From the NCBI RefSeq assembly GCF_012726205.1, contig NZ_JAASAE010000002.1, forward strand, positions 1 to 64,000: a stretch of 64,000 bases of DNA, read 5' to 3'. Below are positions 63,387 through 64,000 of this stretch, one piece after another (position 1 is the first letter of the stretch; each line of letters opens with the position of its first letter). Position numbers and translations under genes: made by a program. The stretch comes from Rhodococcus sp. HNM0569. GTDB lineage: Bacteria; Actinomycetota; Actinomycetes; Mycobacteriales; Mycobacteriaceae. Below the pieces are notes generated by a model. The model made no database searches and was not told the DNA's origin. It was given only the letters and a program-made list of their open reading frames with translations.

Positions 63387-64000
63387 ATGGACTTCACCTT
63401 CAGCGAAGAGCAGGAAGCGATTCGCACACTCGCCGCCGACGTCTTCACCGGCAAGGCCGGCATCGACCGCGTCAAGCAGGTCGAGCAGAGCGACGAGCGG
63501 ATCGACCGCGACCTGTGGCGTGAACTCGCCTCGACGGGCCTGCTCGGAATCGCGCTCCCCGAGGACCTCGGAGGCGGGGGCCTCGGCGTATCCGAGTTGT
63601 ACGTCCTGCTCGAGCAGCAGGGCCGCCACGTCGCACCGGTACCGATCTGGCAGTCGACACTCGCCGCACTTGCCGTCGCCGAATTCGGTACCGACGCACA
63701 GCGCACCGCGCTGGTGCCCGGGGTGGCCGACGGCAGCAGTTTCCTGACGATCGGACTCGAGGAGTTCGGTCCCTACGTCGACGGCGACCCCCAGACCACC
63801 GCCACCGAGACCGGTGGCGCGTGGACCCTGACGGGTGCGAAGGCCGTCGTCCCGATCACGCACGTCGCGGACCGCGCGATCGTGTCGGCGACGACGCCCA
63901 CCGGCGCCGCACTGTTCGTCGTCGACCTCGCCGCCGGCGGGGTGACCGTGCAGCAGACCCAGTCCACGGACTGGGAGATCTGCGGAAACGTCACCTTCGA
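63387..64000 (+). CDS. Acyl-CoA dehydrogenase, FadE29-like, 5' part only
   Basis: The frame starts MDFTFSEEQEAIRTLAADVF and is open to the window end, giving 204 residues. GLLGIALPEDLGGGGLGVSELYVL is typical. GGGAGGAC lies before the ATG and the gap to the previous stop is zero. It is the likely partner of the FadE at 61231 in an alpha2-beta2 enzyme. Confidence 0.88.
   Translation, partial: MDFTFSEEQEAIRTLAADVFTGKAGIDRVKQVEQSDERIDRDLWRELASTGLLGIALPEDLGGGGLGVSELYVLLEQQGRHVAPVPIWQSTLAALAVAEFGTDAQRTALVPGVADGSSFLTIGLEEFGPYVDGDPQTTATETGGAWTLTGAKAVVPITHVADRAIVSATTPTGAALFVVDLAAGGVTVQQTQSTDWEICGNVTF

Overview
The window is chromosomal DNA of a high-GC mycolate actinomycete. Gene content and order point to Rhodococcus or a close relative. 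The block lpqU-eno-ftsB-DUF501-ppx (7051-11494) has the order known from Mycobacterium and Rhodococcus. The right half is dominated by steroid and acyl-CoA catabolism genes, F420-type luciferase-like oxidoreductases and SDRs, one of them of the mycofactocin-coupled type. No ribosomal RNA or CRISPR array was seen; one tRNA is present.

Region 1 (1-11942) is ordinary core chromosome. It holds the end of a phosphotransferase, an acyl-ACP thioesterase with a 27/28-bp tandem repeat at its stop, ferredoxin-NADP reductase FprB, a quinone-oxidoreductase-like enzyme, an MFS drug exporter, an EamA transporter, and the lpqU-eno-ftsB-DUF501-ppx block.

Region 2 (11943-25021) is a 13.0-kb integrated element in the 3' half of a tRNA with a UAA anticodon. 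A perfect 48-bp direct repeat (11973-12020 and 24974-25021) bounds it. The element has a tyrosine integrase whose 3' end contains the attachment core, a Cro/CI-type repressor divergent from an excisionase with two matching operators, an initiator-like winged-helix gene with internal iteron-like palindromes, small phage genes, a terminase-small-like HTH protein and a 1299-aa tape measure protein. Portal, capsid, large terminase and lysis genes are absent, so it looks like a phage satellite or a reduced prophage. Four reverse-strand genes near the right end, three of them for membrane or lipid-anchored proteins, look like cargo.

Region 3 (25022-33650) holds a methyltransferase, a DinB-fold protein, a DUF4352 membrane protein, a baeRF-like protein, a UBP-type zinc finger protein and a leftward run of SDR, old-yellow-enzyme, NTF2-like and LLM genes that starts the catabolic region.

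Region 4 (33745-64000) is a steroid-type catabolic cluster. Ring genes are an HsaB-like flavin reductase, an HsaD-like hydrolase, two HsaA-like monooxygenases, an HsaC-like extradiol dioxygenase and KshA. Side-chain genes are a FadA5-like thiolase, a fused FadE34-like dehydrogenase, an Hsd4B/ChsH3-like hydratase, thioesterase, acyl-CoA synthetases, paired acyl-CoA dehydrogenases and, at the right edge, an igr-like FadE28-ChsH2-FadE29 series running off the window. IclR and TetR regulators are embedded in it. Eight promoters in this region share a 13-bp box (consensus CCGnyCACCGrGA) placed 28-30 bp upstream of a TAGCGT-like -10 element, which suggests one activator controls the cluster. A second 19-bp motif is shared by the IclR gene and the thiolase operon.
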